From Temperatibacter marinus (GTDB lineage Bacteria > Pseudomonadota > Alphaproteobacteria > Sphingomonadales > Kordiimonadaceae), in the NCBI RefSeq assembly GCF_031598375.1, contig NZ_CP123872.1, positions 2,848,501-2,912,500 of the forward strand: a stretch of DNA of 64,000 bases. Direction: 5' to 3'. The position numbers and the translations under genes were made by a program. Below are positions 10,192-17,856 of this stretch, in pieces (position 1 is the first letter of the stretch; each line of letters opens with the position of its first letter). The notes beneath the pieces were generated by a model. It searched no databases. It was not told where the DNA came from and saw only the letters and a list, made by a program, of their open reading frames with translations.

Positions 10192-10203
10192 TGGATCCCT
10201 TCC

Positions 10204-10494
10204 CTACTCAATCACTTTAGGGACTGCAAAAAAACCATATTCAGCTTTTGGTGCATTTTTCAAAACAGATTCTTGCTTATCACCATCCGTGATAACATCT
10301 GTTCGCCATTTCAATTTAGTATCAACGACAGAAGCCATTGGCTCGATACCGTCTGTATCAACCTCTTCGAGTTGTTCTATCCAACCCAAGATATTATTCA
10401 ATTCACCCGCAAGAGCGGCTTGCTTTTCTTCATCAATTTTTATCCGCGATAAACGCGCAATCTTGGCAACCGTTGCCTTGTCGATCTCTGACAT
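10204..10494 (-). CDS. gatC: Asp-tRNA(Asn)/Glu-tRNA(Gln) amidotransferase subunit C
   Basis: GatC is the small belt-like subunit that stabilises the GatA-GatB complex. The 96-residue product shows the family pattern: IDKATVAKIARLSRI at the start, LNNILGWIEQLEEVDTDGIEPM in the middle and a short C-terminal tail. It is the first gene of the gatCAB operon. The roughly 650 bp upstream has no gene, so the operon promoter must lie there; TTGAAT-17-TAATGT, read on the minus strand near 10570-10600, is a possible but unproven promoter. Confidence 0.95.
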   Translation of the reverse strand: MSEIDKATVAKIARLSRIKIDEEKQAALAGELNNILGWIEQLEEVDTDGIEPMASVVDTKLKWRTDVITDGDKQESVLKNAPKAEYGFFAVPKVIE

Positions 10495-10704
10495 GGAAAA
10501 TCCTTACTATTTTATAGGTGAGGAAGGTCATAATGCTGCGGTGCAAACTCACCGCACTCAAGGGCGGACATTAACGGCAAGCGCCGCTGAATTCAAGGGG
10601 TAATTGTCATAAGGGCGCAAACTAATGAAAATGATTTTCGAATTGTTTAATTTTTTTCACTTACCGCCCTATTGCTCTTATTGGGTGTTTTAATTATACC
10701 TATA

Positions 10705-10834
10705 AGTGTCAAGCTAAGAAAGAGACGCTCTGCAATCCTCCCACTTGATTGATTGCCTCCCGCTTCTTAGCAAAGCTGAGGAATGACGTGTAATAACGCA
10801 GTTGCATTGGACCTCAGCGAAGTCTGGTTTTTTT
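10705..10834 (+). ncRNA. candidate structured small RNA
   Basis: A possible promoter TTGCTC-17-TATACC (10672-10700) is followed by two long hairpins. The first pairs 10713-10720 with 10764-10771, and inside it 10732-10737 with 10751-10756. The second pairs 10775-10781 with 10812-10818 and continues inward for four pairs (10782-10785 with 10805-10808). A run of seven T follows at 10828-10834, about ten bases after the second stem. It does not match 6S, SRP, RNase P or tmRNA signatures that I know. The RNA could equally be a leader or chance pairing. Confidence 0.3.
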
Positions 10835-11046
10835 CGCTCATTTTCCAGACGCGTTTAATTTGGCCTAGGGTTTAGGGGCGTTGAGGAGGAGTTCATGTGA
10901 AAGGAGCAAGAGGCTTTTGCTACGTGTAATGACAGCGGTATCCCATACACTACAGTAGTGATCTCTAATCCATCCTATGAATTTAGTCACCTGCCCTACG
11001 GTCAAATTAAACATATTCTATTATTTCCCCTTTATGGGGAATTTTC

Positions 11047-11103
11047 ATTGTAAAAATAATCGATGAGTATTGTAAAAAAAAATGGATGCCTATTGTAAAA
11101 AAA
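11047..11103. repeat. three spaced direct repeats of ATTGTAAAAA
   Basis: The decamer ATTGTAAAAA occurs at 11047, 11069 and 11092, that is every 22-23 bases or about two helical turns. The regular spacing resembles a set of protein-binding sites. The last copy overlaps the T tail of the GNAT terminator. Confidence 0.5.
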
Positions 11104-11121
11104 TAGCGGTATATGGACCGC
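11097..11121 (-). terminator. Rho-independent terminator of the GNAT gene
   Basis: On the minus strand a 5-bp stem (11117-11121 with 11106-11110) around a 6-nt loop is followed by TA and seven T. It lies about 22 nt after the stop of the GNAT gene. Confidence 0.6.
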
Positions 11122-11142
11122 GATTAGCCTGAGACATCAATA

Positions 11143-11742
11143 TTACGATGCTAGATCCGTTTTTAACGCAAGTCTGGCCTTTACATCTGGCCATTCCCTA
11201 TTCAAAATTGAATAGACATACGTATCCCTGTAAGATCCATCAGCTAGCTTCTGGTGCTGGCGAAGTATTCCATCATGCTTTGCCCCTAATCTCATGATCG
11301 CGGTTTGCGATCTTTCATTAGAGTGATGCGTTTTAAACTCAACAGCAATGGCGCCTAACTGTTCAAATGCATGAGAAAGCAGCAGTAACTTACACTGCGA
11401 ATTCACGGCGGTTCTTTGGTATGACTTAGAATACCATGTATAGCCGATTTCAACCCGTTTATTCAGCGAATCTGCATGACAAAAGCGACTACATCCGATG
11501 ATCTGTCCCGTTTCTTGCAGCCCCACAACAAAGGCGAGCGCTTCCCCCTTTTCTTTATCTCTAAGAGCTTTATCAATATAGGCATCAATCGTCTCAGCGC
11601 TAGGCACGGATGTGAACCATAACTTCCAAAGTTCGCCGTCCGAAGCTGCTTCAATCAGAGCTTCACGGTCCCCCCACTCCAACGGCCGTAGATAAATCAT
11701 TCCTGTATTTAACGTTACATCAGTCAGCCATGTTTCATTCAT
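11143..11742 (-). CDS. GNAT family N-acetyltransferase (RimJ/RimL-like)
   Basis: The 199-residue product has the acetyltransferase fold seen in RimJ/RimL-type enzymes: IYLRPLEWGDREAL near the start, AFVVGLQETGQIIGCSRF, VEIGYTWYSKSYQRTAVNSQCKLLL at the acetyl-CoA site, then VEFKTHHSNERSQTAIMRLGAKHDGIL. The usual RxxGxG/A pyrophosphate loop is present only in a modified form. The substrate is unknown; N-terminal protein acetylation or small-molecule acetylation are both possible. ATG 11742 was chosen over an adjacent GTG. It is transcribed alone and divergently from the DUF3089 gene. Confidence 0.8.
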   Translation of the reverse strand: MNETWLTDVTLNTGMIYLRPLEWGDREALIEAASDGELWKLWFTSVPSAETIDAYIDKALRDKEKGEALAFVVGLQETGQIIGCSRFCHADSLNKRVEIGYTWYSKSYQRTAVNSQCKLLLLSHAFEQLGAIAVEFKTHHSNERSQTAIMRLGAKHDGILRQHQKLADGSYRDTYVYSILNREWPDVKARLALKTDLAS

Positions 11743-11928
11743 CACTCAACTCATTCTATTCTAATTTATAAAGCCCACAAGGTAGAAAGTGTATCCATAG
11801 AGGTCTAGAAAGTCTATGGTATGAAAATAGTAAAATTTCATCTGTTGTTGAATTTTAGCTTTACAGGCTAGCGCAATCATCAGTACAACACTGCACAATA
11901 CGCGATCCAAAGGGAAGGGAGAAACCTC

Positions 11929-13104
11929 ATGGGTGAAGAAACTCAAAAATCAAAAATGAAGCCCGCAGGCTGTTTTCTTCTCATTATTGTTGCTGTGCTT
12001 ATTGTTATGTTTGCTGCACGCATCTGGTGGGAACAAGACCCTATGGGTCCCATGCGCCTTGCTTTTGGTATTAAAACCAAGATCAAAGACGAGGCCTCAG
12101 CCCATACCCCTGAGTATCATAAGGATTCAGCATGGTTAGTAAAACCAGCCCTTATTCACCCCACCGCATCATTCAGAGTTGATGGGGCAGAAGGCCGCTC
12201 TCCTGAGGCCTCTGTTGATGTTTTTTATATTCATCCGACCAGTGGCTTTGCAAATGATCGCTGGAATGCCGCCTATGACGATGCAAAAGCGACTGCCCGT
12301 TCTAACAGTTTGGCTATCAAATCCCATCTGACGGCCTTTAACCAAGAAGCCAGATTGTTTGCCCCCAAATACCGCCAAGCTAACTTTGGGGCTTTCTTTG
12401 ATACATCTGGACAAAATCTTCAGGCCTTTATGTTGGCTTATAGTGATGTAGTCAAAGCCTTTGATTATTACATCACCAATCTGAATGAGGGGCGGCCATT
12501 CTTCATCGCAGCCCACAGTCAAGGGTCAATGCATGCCATCCCTCTTCTAATGCAACGCCTGAAAGGTACAGATGCTGGCAAGAGAATGATCGCGGCCTAC
12601 CTTGTGGGCTGGCCTGTCAGCGTTGAGGCGGATATTCCCGCCTTAGGTTTTAATGCCTGTGAACGCGCAGAAGACACAAATTGCATTATAAGCTGGCAAA
12701 CTTTTGGAATGGACGGCAATGCAGATATGTTGACTGCTTATATGAAAAGCACCCCAGGCTTCACTGGAAAACCCCGCGCAGGCACAAGTATGCTATGCAC
12801 AAACCCACTAACTTGGACCGTTGGTGGTACAGCATCCTCAAACGATCATAAGGGCGCCATTGATATGTACGTGGATACAACACCAATACCAGCAGTCTCC
12901 AAAGATCGATTTGGGGCACAGTGCGATAAAAACGGTGCCCTCTTCCTTGATCGACAATTAAAAGGAAATGTTTGGGAGCAATATCAAATGTCTGGCCTCA
13001 ACATGCATGCCTATGATTATAATCTTTTCTACATGAACTTGATTGACAACATCGAACAGCGTAAAAAGGCATGGTTTCTTCGCACTCAAACACAAAGTGA
13101 CTAA
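11929..13104 (+). CDS. DUF3089 alpha/beta-hydrolase-like protein
   Basis: The 391-residue protein has one N-terminal membrane segment (about residues 14-32, LLIIVAVLIVMFAA) with a short cytoplasmic head, so the rest probably faces the periplasm. The nucleophile elbow AAHSQGSMHAIPL (about 195-207) fits GxSxG-type serine hydrolases with the first Gly replaced by His. The DVFYIHPTSGF block is characteristic of DUF3089. The natural substrate is not known. AAGGGAG upstream supports the ATG. The stop is five bases before ruvX, so the two may be cotranscribed. Confidence 0.8.
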   Translation: MGEETQKSKMKPAGCFLLIIVAVLIVMFAARIWWEQDPMGPMRLAFGIKTKIKDEASAHTPEYHKDSAWLVKPALIHPTASFRVDGAEGRSPEASVDVFYIHPTSGFANDRWNAAYDDAKATARSNSLAIKSHLTAFNQEARLFAPKYRQANFGAFFDTSGQNLQAFMLAYSDVVKAFDYYITNLNEGRPFFIAAHSQGSMHAIPLLMQRLKGTDAGKRMIAAYLVGWPVSVEADIPALGFNACERAEDTNCIISWQTFGMDGNADMLTAYMKSTPGFTGKPRAGTSMLCTNPLTWTVGGTASSNDHKGAIDMYVDTTPIPAVSKDRFGAQCDKNGALFLDRQLKGNVWEQYQMSGLNMHAYDYNLFYMNLIDNIEQRKKAWFLRTQTQSD

Positions 13105-13109
13105 TATTT

Positions 13110-13571
13110 ATGGCCGACGTTATTTATCCAATACCAGAGTTTAAATCTGCTGTAGGCGACTATAAGCGCATATTAGGATTGGATATTGGCAGTAAAACCA
13201 TTGGCCTTGCCCTGTCTGACACCATGCAAATGGTAGCGAGCCCAATGGAAACGATCAGACGAACAAAATTTTCAAAGGATGTTGAACGACTCAGTGAAAT
13301 CGTTCAACAAGAAAATGTCGGCGGTTTTATCCTAGGCTGGCCGGTCAACATGGATGGTTCAGAAGGCCCGCGCTGTCAATCAACCATGGCCTTCAGTAAA
13401 AACCTCTTTGATAAGATCCCTCTGCCCCAAGCCCTATGGGACGAACGTCTCTCAACAGCTGCTGTAGAACGTACACTTATCGAAGCAGATCGCAGCCGCG
13501 CTCGCCGTGCAGAACTTGTGGATAAGCTAGCCGCCAGTTATATTCTGCAAGGGGCGCTGCATGCCCTTTAA
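13110..13571 (+). CDS. ruvX: RuvX/YqgF-type Holliday junction resolvase-like protein
   Basis: The 153-residue RNase H-fold protein carries the family motifs: LGLDIGSKTIGLALSD near residue 25 (first catalytic Asp), ILGWPVNMDGSEGPR in the middle, and WDERLSTAAVER with DKLAASYILQ near the end. In characterised members this acts in pre-16S rRNA 5' end maturation and/or resolves Holliday junctions. It is about 15 residues longer at the N-terminus than the core family. It lies between the DUF3089 gene and pyrB. Confidence 0.92.
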   Translation: MADVIYPIPEFKSAVGDYKRILGLDIGSKTIGLALSDTMQMVASPMETIRRTKFSKDVERLSEIVQQENVGGFILGWPVNMDGSEGPRCQSTMAFSKNLFDKIPLPQALWDERLSTAAVERTLIEADRSRARRAELVDKLAASYILQGALHAL

Positions 13572-13643
13572 AAGTAAGGTTACAGGGCGCTGCCCTAAAT
13601 TACTGTTTACAAAGAACAAGTTTCACCATATAAGGCCCCTTTA

Positions 13644-14681
13644 ATGAGCAAAGACATTAAAAATTCTGAGCCGCAATCAGGCGCCTACATGCGCGCGGAA
13701 GTTCCTCCGCCCTCAGGTAGTTATTTTCCGCATTCCCATCTTTTAGGCATCTGGGATCTTGATCCGATCGAGATTAAATATCTTTTAGATCGCGCTGATG
13801 CCTACGCAGATCAAAATAGATCGTCTCAGAAAAAAACTGATAAGCTTGCTGGTCGTACCCAGATAAATCTGTTTTTTGAAAACTCAACGCGGACGCTCAT
13901 GAGCTTTGAAATGGCTGGCAAACGTCTTGGCCTGGATACAATTTCTATGTCCACGAGTAACAGCAGCATCAAAAAGGGAGAAACCCTGCTTGATACTGCG
14001 GCGACATTGAATGCAATGCACCCCGATGCCCTTGTAGTGCGCCATGCAGATAGCGGCGCTGTAAGGCTTCTCTCTAGAGAAATGAATTGCCCAGTCCTCA
14101 ATGCGGGCGATGGGCGTGCCGAGCATCCGACACAAGCTCTTCTGGATGCCCTGACAATCCGAAGACGCAAAGGACATATCCATGGTCTAACAGTCGCCAT
14201 CTCAGGGGATGTGACCCATAGCCGCGTTGCACGGTCAAATATCTATCTTCTCAATGCGATGGGCGCAAAAGTACGTTTGGTCGCGCCGCCAACGTTAATT
14301 CCTACAGACGCAGAAAGTTTAGGCGTTGAAGTCTATCATACCATGGAGGACGGCCTAAAAGGCGCAGATGTGGTCATAATGTTACGCCTCCAACAAGAGC
14401 GTATGCAAGGCGCCTTTCTCCCAAGCCTCAGAGAATATTATAAATATTGGGGTTTGACCCGTGAAAAATTACAAGTCGCCAGTGATGATGTGCTAGTGAT
14501 GCATCCGGGACCTATGAATCGGGGTGTGGAAATCGCTTCGGACATTGCTGATGATCTCGAAAAATCAGCGATCCGAGAGCAAGTGGAAATGGGTGTGGCC
14601 GTTCGTATGGCTTGTTTAGATATACTCATCTCTGGGCGTGAAGACCCCGAAGCCCACCTGTATAAGGGAGAAGGTACATGA
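13644..14681 (+). CDS. pyrB: aspartate carbamoyltransferase catalytic subunit
   Basis: PyrB joins carbamoyl phosphate and aspartate, the first committed step of pyrimidine synthesis. The 345-residue protein has the carbamoyl-phosphate loop [20 protein letters not shown] (about 77-96), the [10 protein letters not shown] and [14 protein letters not shown] blocks (about 140-170), [11 protein letters not shown], and the aspartate-binding LRLQQERM region. The N-terminal 35 residues are an extension relative to E. coli PyrB. Its last four bases overlap the start of the dihydroorotase-like gene (ATGA overlap), consistent with a complex between the two products. Confidence 0.97.
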   Translation: MSKDIKNSEPQSGAYMRAEVPPPSGSYFPHSHLLGIWDLDPIEIKYLLDRADAYADQNRSSQKKTDKLAGRTQINLFFENSTRTLMSFEMAGKRLGLDTISMSTSNSSIKKGETLLDTAATLNAMHPDALVVRHADSGAVRLLSREMNCPVLNAGDGRAEHPTQALLDALTIRRRKGHIHGLTVAISGDVTHSRVARSNIYLLNAMGAKVRLVAPPTLIPTDAESLGVEVYHTMEDGLKGADVVIMLRLQQERMQGAFLPSLREYYKYWGLTREKLQVASDDVLVMHPGPMNRGVEIASDIADDLEKSAIREQVEMGVAVRMACLDILISGREDPEAHLYKGEGT

Positions 14682-15919
14682 CCCTTACAGCCTATGTGAA
14701 TGCTCGCCTCATCGATCCGAAATCAAAAATGGACATACCAGGAAGTCTCTTGATCAACGGGTCACTTATAGCCGCGCTTGGGGAGAATATTGATATTCCA
14801 GAAAGTGCCGAAATCATTGATTGTAAAGGTAAAGTTCTTTCGCCTGGCTTTATTGATATGCGCGCTTTTAGTGTCGATTGGGAAGCCGCAGCTGCTGGAG
14901 GAATCACAACAGTGATCTTACAGCCTGATCAAACCACACTGATCGACAATGATGCAGCTGTAGAACGGATCAGAGCGCGAGCAAAAGAAAGAGCCACGGT
15001 CAATGTCATCCCCATGGGTACTGCTACGAAAGCCATGGACGGTCAAGAGATTACAGAGATCGGGCAAATGTTAGAGAGCGGCGCTGTGGCTTTTACAGAT
15101 TGTCGCAAACCTGTAGAAGATGCTCAAATTCTTAAAAGACTAATGGAATATGCGAGCTATTATGATGCACTGATTGTTCAGTTTGCAGAAGAGCAGTCCT
15201 TAAAAGCAGATGGGATCGCTCATGACGGCGGGATTGCATCGCGTCTTGGACTGACGGGTATCCCTTCAATTGCGGAACAAATACAAATTGAGCGGGATGC
15301 GCGTCTTGCGGAACATACCAATAGCCGTTTGCATGTTGCTCTTGTTTCCTCACGAGAAGGCGTTGAAGCCGTAAGAGAGGCGAAGGCGCGCGGGGTCAAG
15401 ATCACATGCTCTATAGCCCCACACTATCTTCATTTGAATGAACATGCACTTGAAGGCTATCCTACTTTTGCAAAAGTCAGCCCACCATTTAGAACTGAAG
15501 AAGATCGCCTTGCACTCCTTGCTGCTCTTGCTGATGGGACTGTGGATACAATTGTCTCAGATCATGACCCAAAAAACCCCGATTTAAAGCGCCTGCCCTT
15601 TGGCCAAGCAGCAAGCGGTGTTAGCGGATATGAAACTCTGCTCCCTCTTTCGCTTAAGCCTGTCCAGGAAGGGACAATGTCGCTGTTAGACTTGATTGCT
15701 AAGCTTACAAGTGGCCCTGCATCGCTCTTAAAACTGGATTCTGGCCATCTTTCTATCGGTGCTCAAGCGGATCTGACAATTTTTGATCCAGAGCAGCCTT
15801 GGATTATCAAGCGAAACCAGCTTAAGGCGTCTGCCACCAATACACCGTTTGACACGCTGCCTGTAAACGGTAAAGTGTGGAAAACAATTGTTGCTGGACA
15901 CGAGATCTACTCAGCATAA
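14678..15919 (+). CDS. dihydroorotase-like protein lacking the HxH metal site (PyrX-type)
   Basis: The 413-residue protein has the amidohydrolase shape (N-terminal beta part, [11 protein letters not shown] near residue 50, [51 protein letters not shown]-terminal [10 protein letters not shown]). Where active class I dihydroorotases read GFIDxHxH, this one reads [19 protein letters not shown]: both histidines are gone, and a dozen or so residues of the following loop appear deleted. It is therefore probably a non-catalytic partner that holds PyrB in its dodecamer, as PyrX (pyrC') does in Pseudomonas. A genuine dihydroorotase should exist elsewhere in the genome. It overlaps pyrB by four bases. 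Confidence 0.85.
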   Translation: MTLTAYVNARLIDPKSKMDIPGSLLINGSLIAALGENIDIPESAEIIDCKGKVLSPGFIDMRAFSVDWEAAAAGGITTVILQPDQTTLIDNDAAVERIRARAKERATVNVIPMGTATKAMDGQEITEIGQMLESGAVAFTDCRKPVEDAQILKRLMEYASYYDALIVQFAEEQSLKADGIAHDGGIASRLGLTGIPSIAEQIQIERDARLAEHTNSRLHVALVSSREGVEAVREAKARGVKITCSIAPHYLHLNEHALEGYPTFAKVSPPFRTEEDRLALLAALADGTVDTIVSDHDPKNPDLKRLPFGQAASGVSGYETLLPLSLKPVQEGTMSLLDLIAKLTSGPASLLKLDSGHLSIGAQADLTIFDPEQPWIIKRNQLKASATNTPFDTLPVNGKVWKTIVAGHEIYSA

Positions 15920-15930
15920 GGGAAAACTTT

Positions 15931-16524
15931 ATGGCATTCGATTTGGTTATGGGGCTGACAGCCCTCTTTGGGTATCTCTTGGGATCGATACCTTTTGGCC
16001 TCCTTTTGACAAAGGTTGCAGGTCTAGGAGACATTCGTGCCATTGGTTCTGGTAACATTGGTGCAACTAATGTGCTGAGGACTGGAAGAAAAGACCTCGC
16101 TCTCTTAACGCTTCTACTCGATAGCGGTAAAGGCGCCATCGCTGTCCTTGTAACCTTTCTTTATATTCAGCCTGACTATGCAGCCTTAGCTGGTGCCGCT
16201 GCTTTTCTCGGCCATTGCTTCCCGCTTTATCTGAATTTCAAAGGCGGCAAAGGGGTTGCCACTTTCTTTGGAACTTTACTGGCTATTGACCCTCTCGTAG
16301 GGGGAATCGGCATCTTAACTTGGCTGATCTCAGCAGCGCTCTTTAGAATATCATCCCTTGCTGCTCTCATGGCTGCACTTGTGCCGCCTGTCTATTGTGC
16401 TGTTGTTGGGGCACAAGATATTTTGCCCTATATTATTGTTATGACAGTTCTTATTTTTCTAAGACATAGGGAAAACATCAAGCGAATTATCGGGGGCACA
16501 GAACCCAAAATCGGTAAAAAATAA
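15931..16524 (+). CDS. plsY: glycerol-3-phosphate acyltransferase PlsY
   Basis: PlsY transfers the acyl group of acyl-phosphate to glycerol-3-phosphate, the first step of phospholipid synthesis. ATG 15931 was chosen because it removes the overlap with the preceding gene and follows AAGGGAAAA. The 197-residue protein has about five membrane segments and the family motifs GSGNIGATNVLRTGRK (about 37-52), LGHCFPLYLNFKGGKGVATFFG (about 90-111) and an Arg-rich end (RHRENIKRIIGGTE). It follows the pyrB cluster in the same direction with an 11-base gap. Confidence 0.96.
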   Translation: MAFDLVMGLTALFGYLLGSIPFGLLLTKVAGLGDIRAIGSGNIGATNVLRTGRKDLALLTLLLDSGKGAIAVLVTFLYIQPDYAALAGAAAFLGHCFPLYLNFKGGKGVATFFGTLLAIDPLVGGIGILTWLISAALFRISSLAALMAALVPPVYCAVVGAQDILPYIIVMTVLIFLRHRENIKRIIGGTEPKIGKK

Positions 16525-16596
16525 CATTCAAATACATCTTATAATTGACAATTACTACCCAGTAAGGAACAATTGTTTTCTTTAAAGGTACTGAGT

Positions 16597-17718
16597 ATGT
16601 CATCAAAAAAAAACTTCTCTAACGAAGAGAAACTAGCCCGTCATCAGCTCATCAGAACACCCTCTGTAGGCCCTATTACATTTAAACACTTACTGGCAAC
16701 TTATGGTACTGCTCTTCAGGCTTTGCTCCATCTCCCAGATCTTGCCGCAAAGGGAAGAAGAAAAACACCGCTTAGAGTGGCTAAGGCAGAACCAATCATA
16801 AAAGAACTCAGGGCCTTAAAGGCATTGAACGGCATGTGCCTTCACCTGGGAGAAGCATCTTACCCAAATTTGCTTAGTCATATTGATGATGCTCCACCTA
16901 TTCTCTACCTACGTGGTCATCGTCATTTACTTGATGCTCCTTCTCTCGGGATTGTTGGCGCAAGAAATGCCAGTGCGACAAGTTTGAGGTTGACCCAGGC
17001 CATAGCTACTGAAATGTCCGAGGCTGGATATGTGATTACAAGTGGGATGGCCCGAGGCATTGATAGTATGGCTCACAAGGCCAGCATAAAAGGAGGTACC
17101 ATTGCATGCATCGCCGGCGGGCTAGATATCATCTACCCCAAAGAAAATGCAGCTCTGTATGAAGAAATATCTAAATCGGGTCTCTTAGTGACAGAAATTC
17201 CTTTAGGCATCAGCCCTCAAGCCAGGCATTTCCCCAGAAGGAACAGAATTATCTCAGGTCTTTCTCTAGGCGTTCTTGTGATTGAAGCAGCCCAAAAATC
17301 TGGTTCATTAATTACGGCCAAATGCGCATTAGAGCAAAATCGTGAAGTATTTTCAGTCCCGGGGTCTCCTGCAGATCCAAGAGCACGCGGTACAAATCAA
17401 CTCATCAAAGACGGCGCAGTTCTCGTTCAATCTTCCGTAGATATCCTTAATGAAATCAAAGGATTAAATGATTTTTCTTTACACGAATCTGAGCAAGGCA
17501 TGCCCCCATTTGAAGCCCTAGAGACAGATATTTCCATCTCTGATCAGGACAGAAGAAACATCTCAGCCCTGCTCTCTCCAAGTCCTATTTCGATAGATGA
17601 GATTATTCGTATTTCAGGCTACCCAGCAAGTCTTGTTTTGGCGATCATTTTGGAATTAGAATTAGCAAATCGGGCAATCCGATATCCAGGCAATCAGGTC
17701 TCTTCCCTCGCTAACTAA
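16597..17718 (+). CDS. dprA: DNA-processing protein DprA
   Basis: DprA loads RecA on incoming single-stranded DNA during transformation. The 373-residue product shows the Rossmann core: GIVGARNASATS (about 117-128), VITSGMARGIDSMAHKASI (about 143-161), CIAGGLDIIYPKEN, RHFPRRNRIISGLS and VFSVPGSPADPRARGTNQLI. A DprA-specific winged-helix domain follows (about 305-370, SPSPISIDEIIRISGYPASLV). Both ATG 16597 (AAAGGT upstream) and an in-frame TTG at 16573 (AAGGA upstream) are possible starts. It sits between plsY and topA, a common order in alphaproteobacteria. Confidence 0.95.
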   Translation: MSSKKNFSNEEKLARHQLIRTPSVGPITFKHLLATYGTALQALLHLPDLAAKGRRKTPLRVAKAEPIIKELRALKALNGMCLHLGEASYPNLLSHIDDAPPILYLRGHRHLLDAPSLGIVGARNASATSLRLTQAIATEMSEAGYVITSGMARGIDSMAHKASIKGGTIACIAGGLDIIYPKENAALYEEISKSGLLVTEIPLGISPQARHFPRRNRIISGLSLGVLVIEAAQKSGSLITAKCALEQNREVFSVPGSPADPRARGTNQLIKDGAVLVQSSVDILNEIKGLNDFSLHESEQGMPPFEALETDISISDQDRRNISALLSPSPISIDEIIRISGYPASLVLAIILELELANRAIRYPGNQVSSLAN

Positions 17719-17856
17719 GCCCCCTTCTTCATGAATTATTCTCAGTAAATTGCATAAATCCATTGATTTTAGCCTCGTTAAAGACTAGGTGAAAAAGAAG
17801 AAGGACATAATTCGTCCATATATAAAGACAGTATTTTTAGAAACGGACCGTATTTT

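Larger units (their letters stand above)
10495..11142. other. gene-free stretch between gatC and the GNAT gene
   Basis: About 650 bp with no convincing protein gene. Near gatC there is a perfect 13-base palindrome (GAAAAT-G-ATTTTC, 10627-10639) of the size of a metal-regulator operator. Further on are a candidate structured RNA (10705-10834), a palindrome CACTAC-A-GTAGTG (10948-10960), a small hairpin TTCCCC/GGGGAA with four T (11025-11045), and three spaced ATTGTAAAAA repeats (11047-11103). It must also carry the gatCAB promoter. Confidence 0.6.

Noticed and set aside
10705-10834. 6S RNA or SRP RNA
   Set aside because: The two separate hairpins do not form the single long closing stem with a central bubble of 6S RNA, and the SRP GGAAGG loop motif is absent.
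10897-10929. Ten-codon ORF with GAGGAGGA before a GTG in the gene-free stretch
   Set aside because: The ribosome-binding site is good but the peptide is only ten residues, has no coupled gene behind it, and the region shows no conservation evidence. Left as a curiosity.
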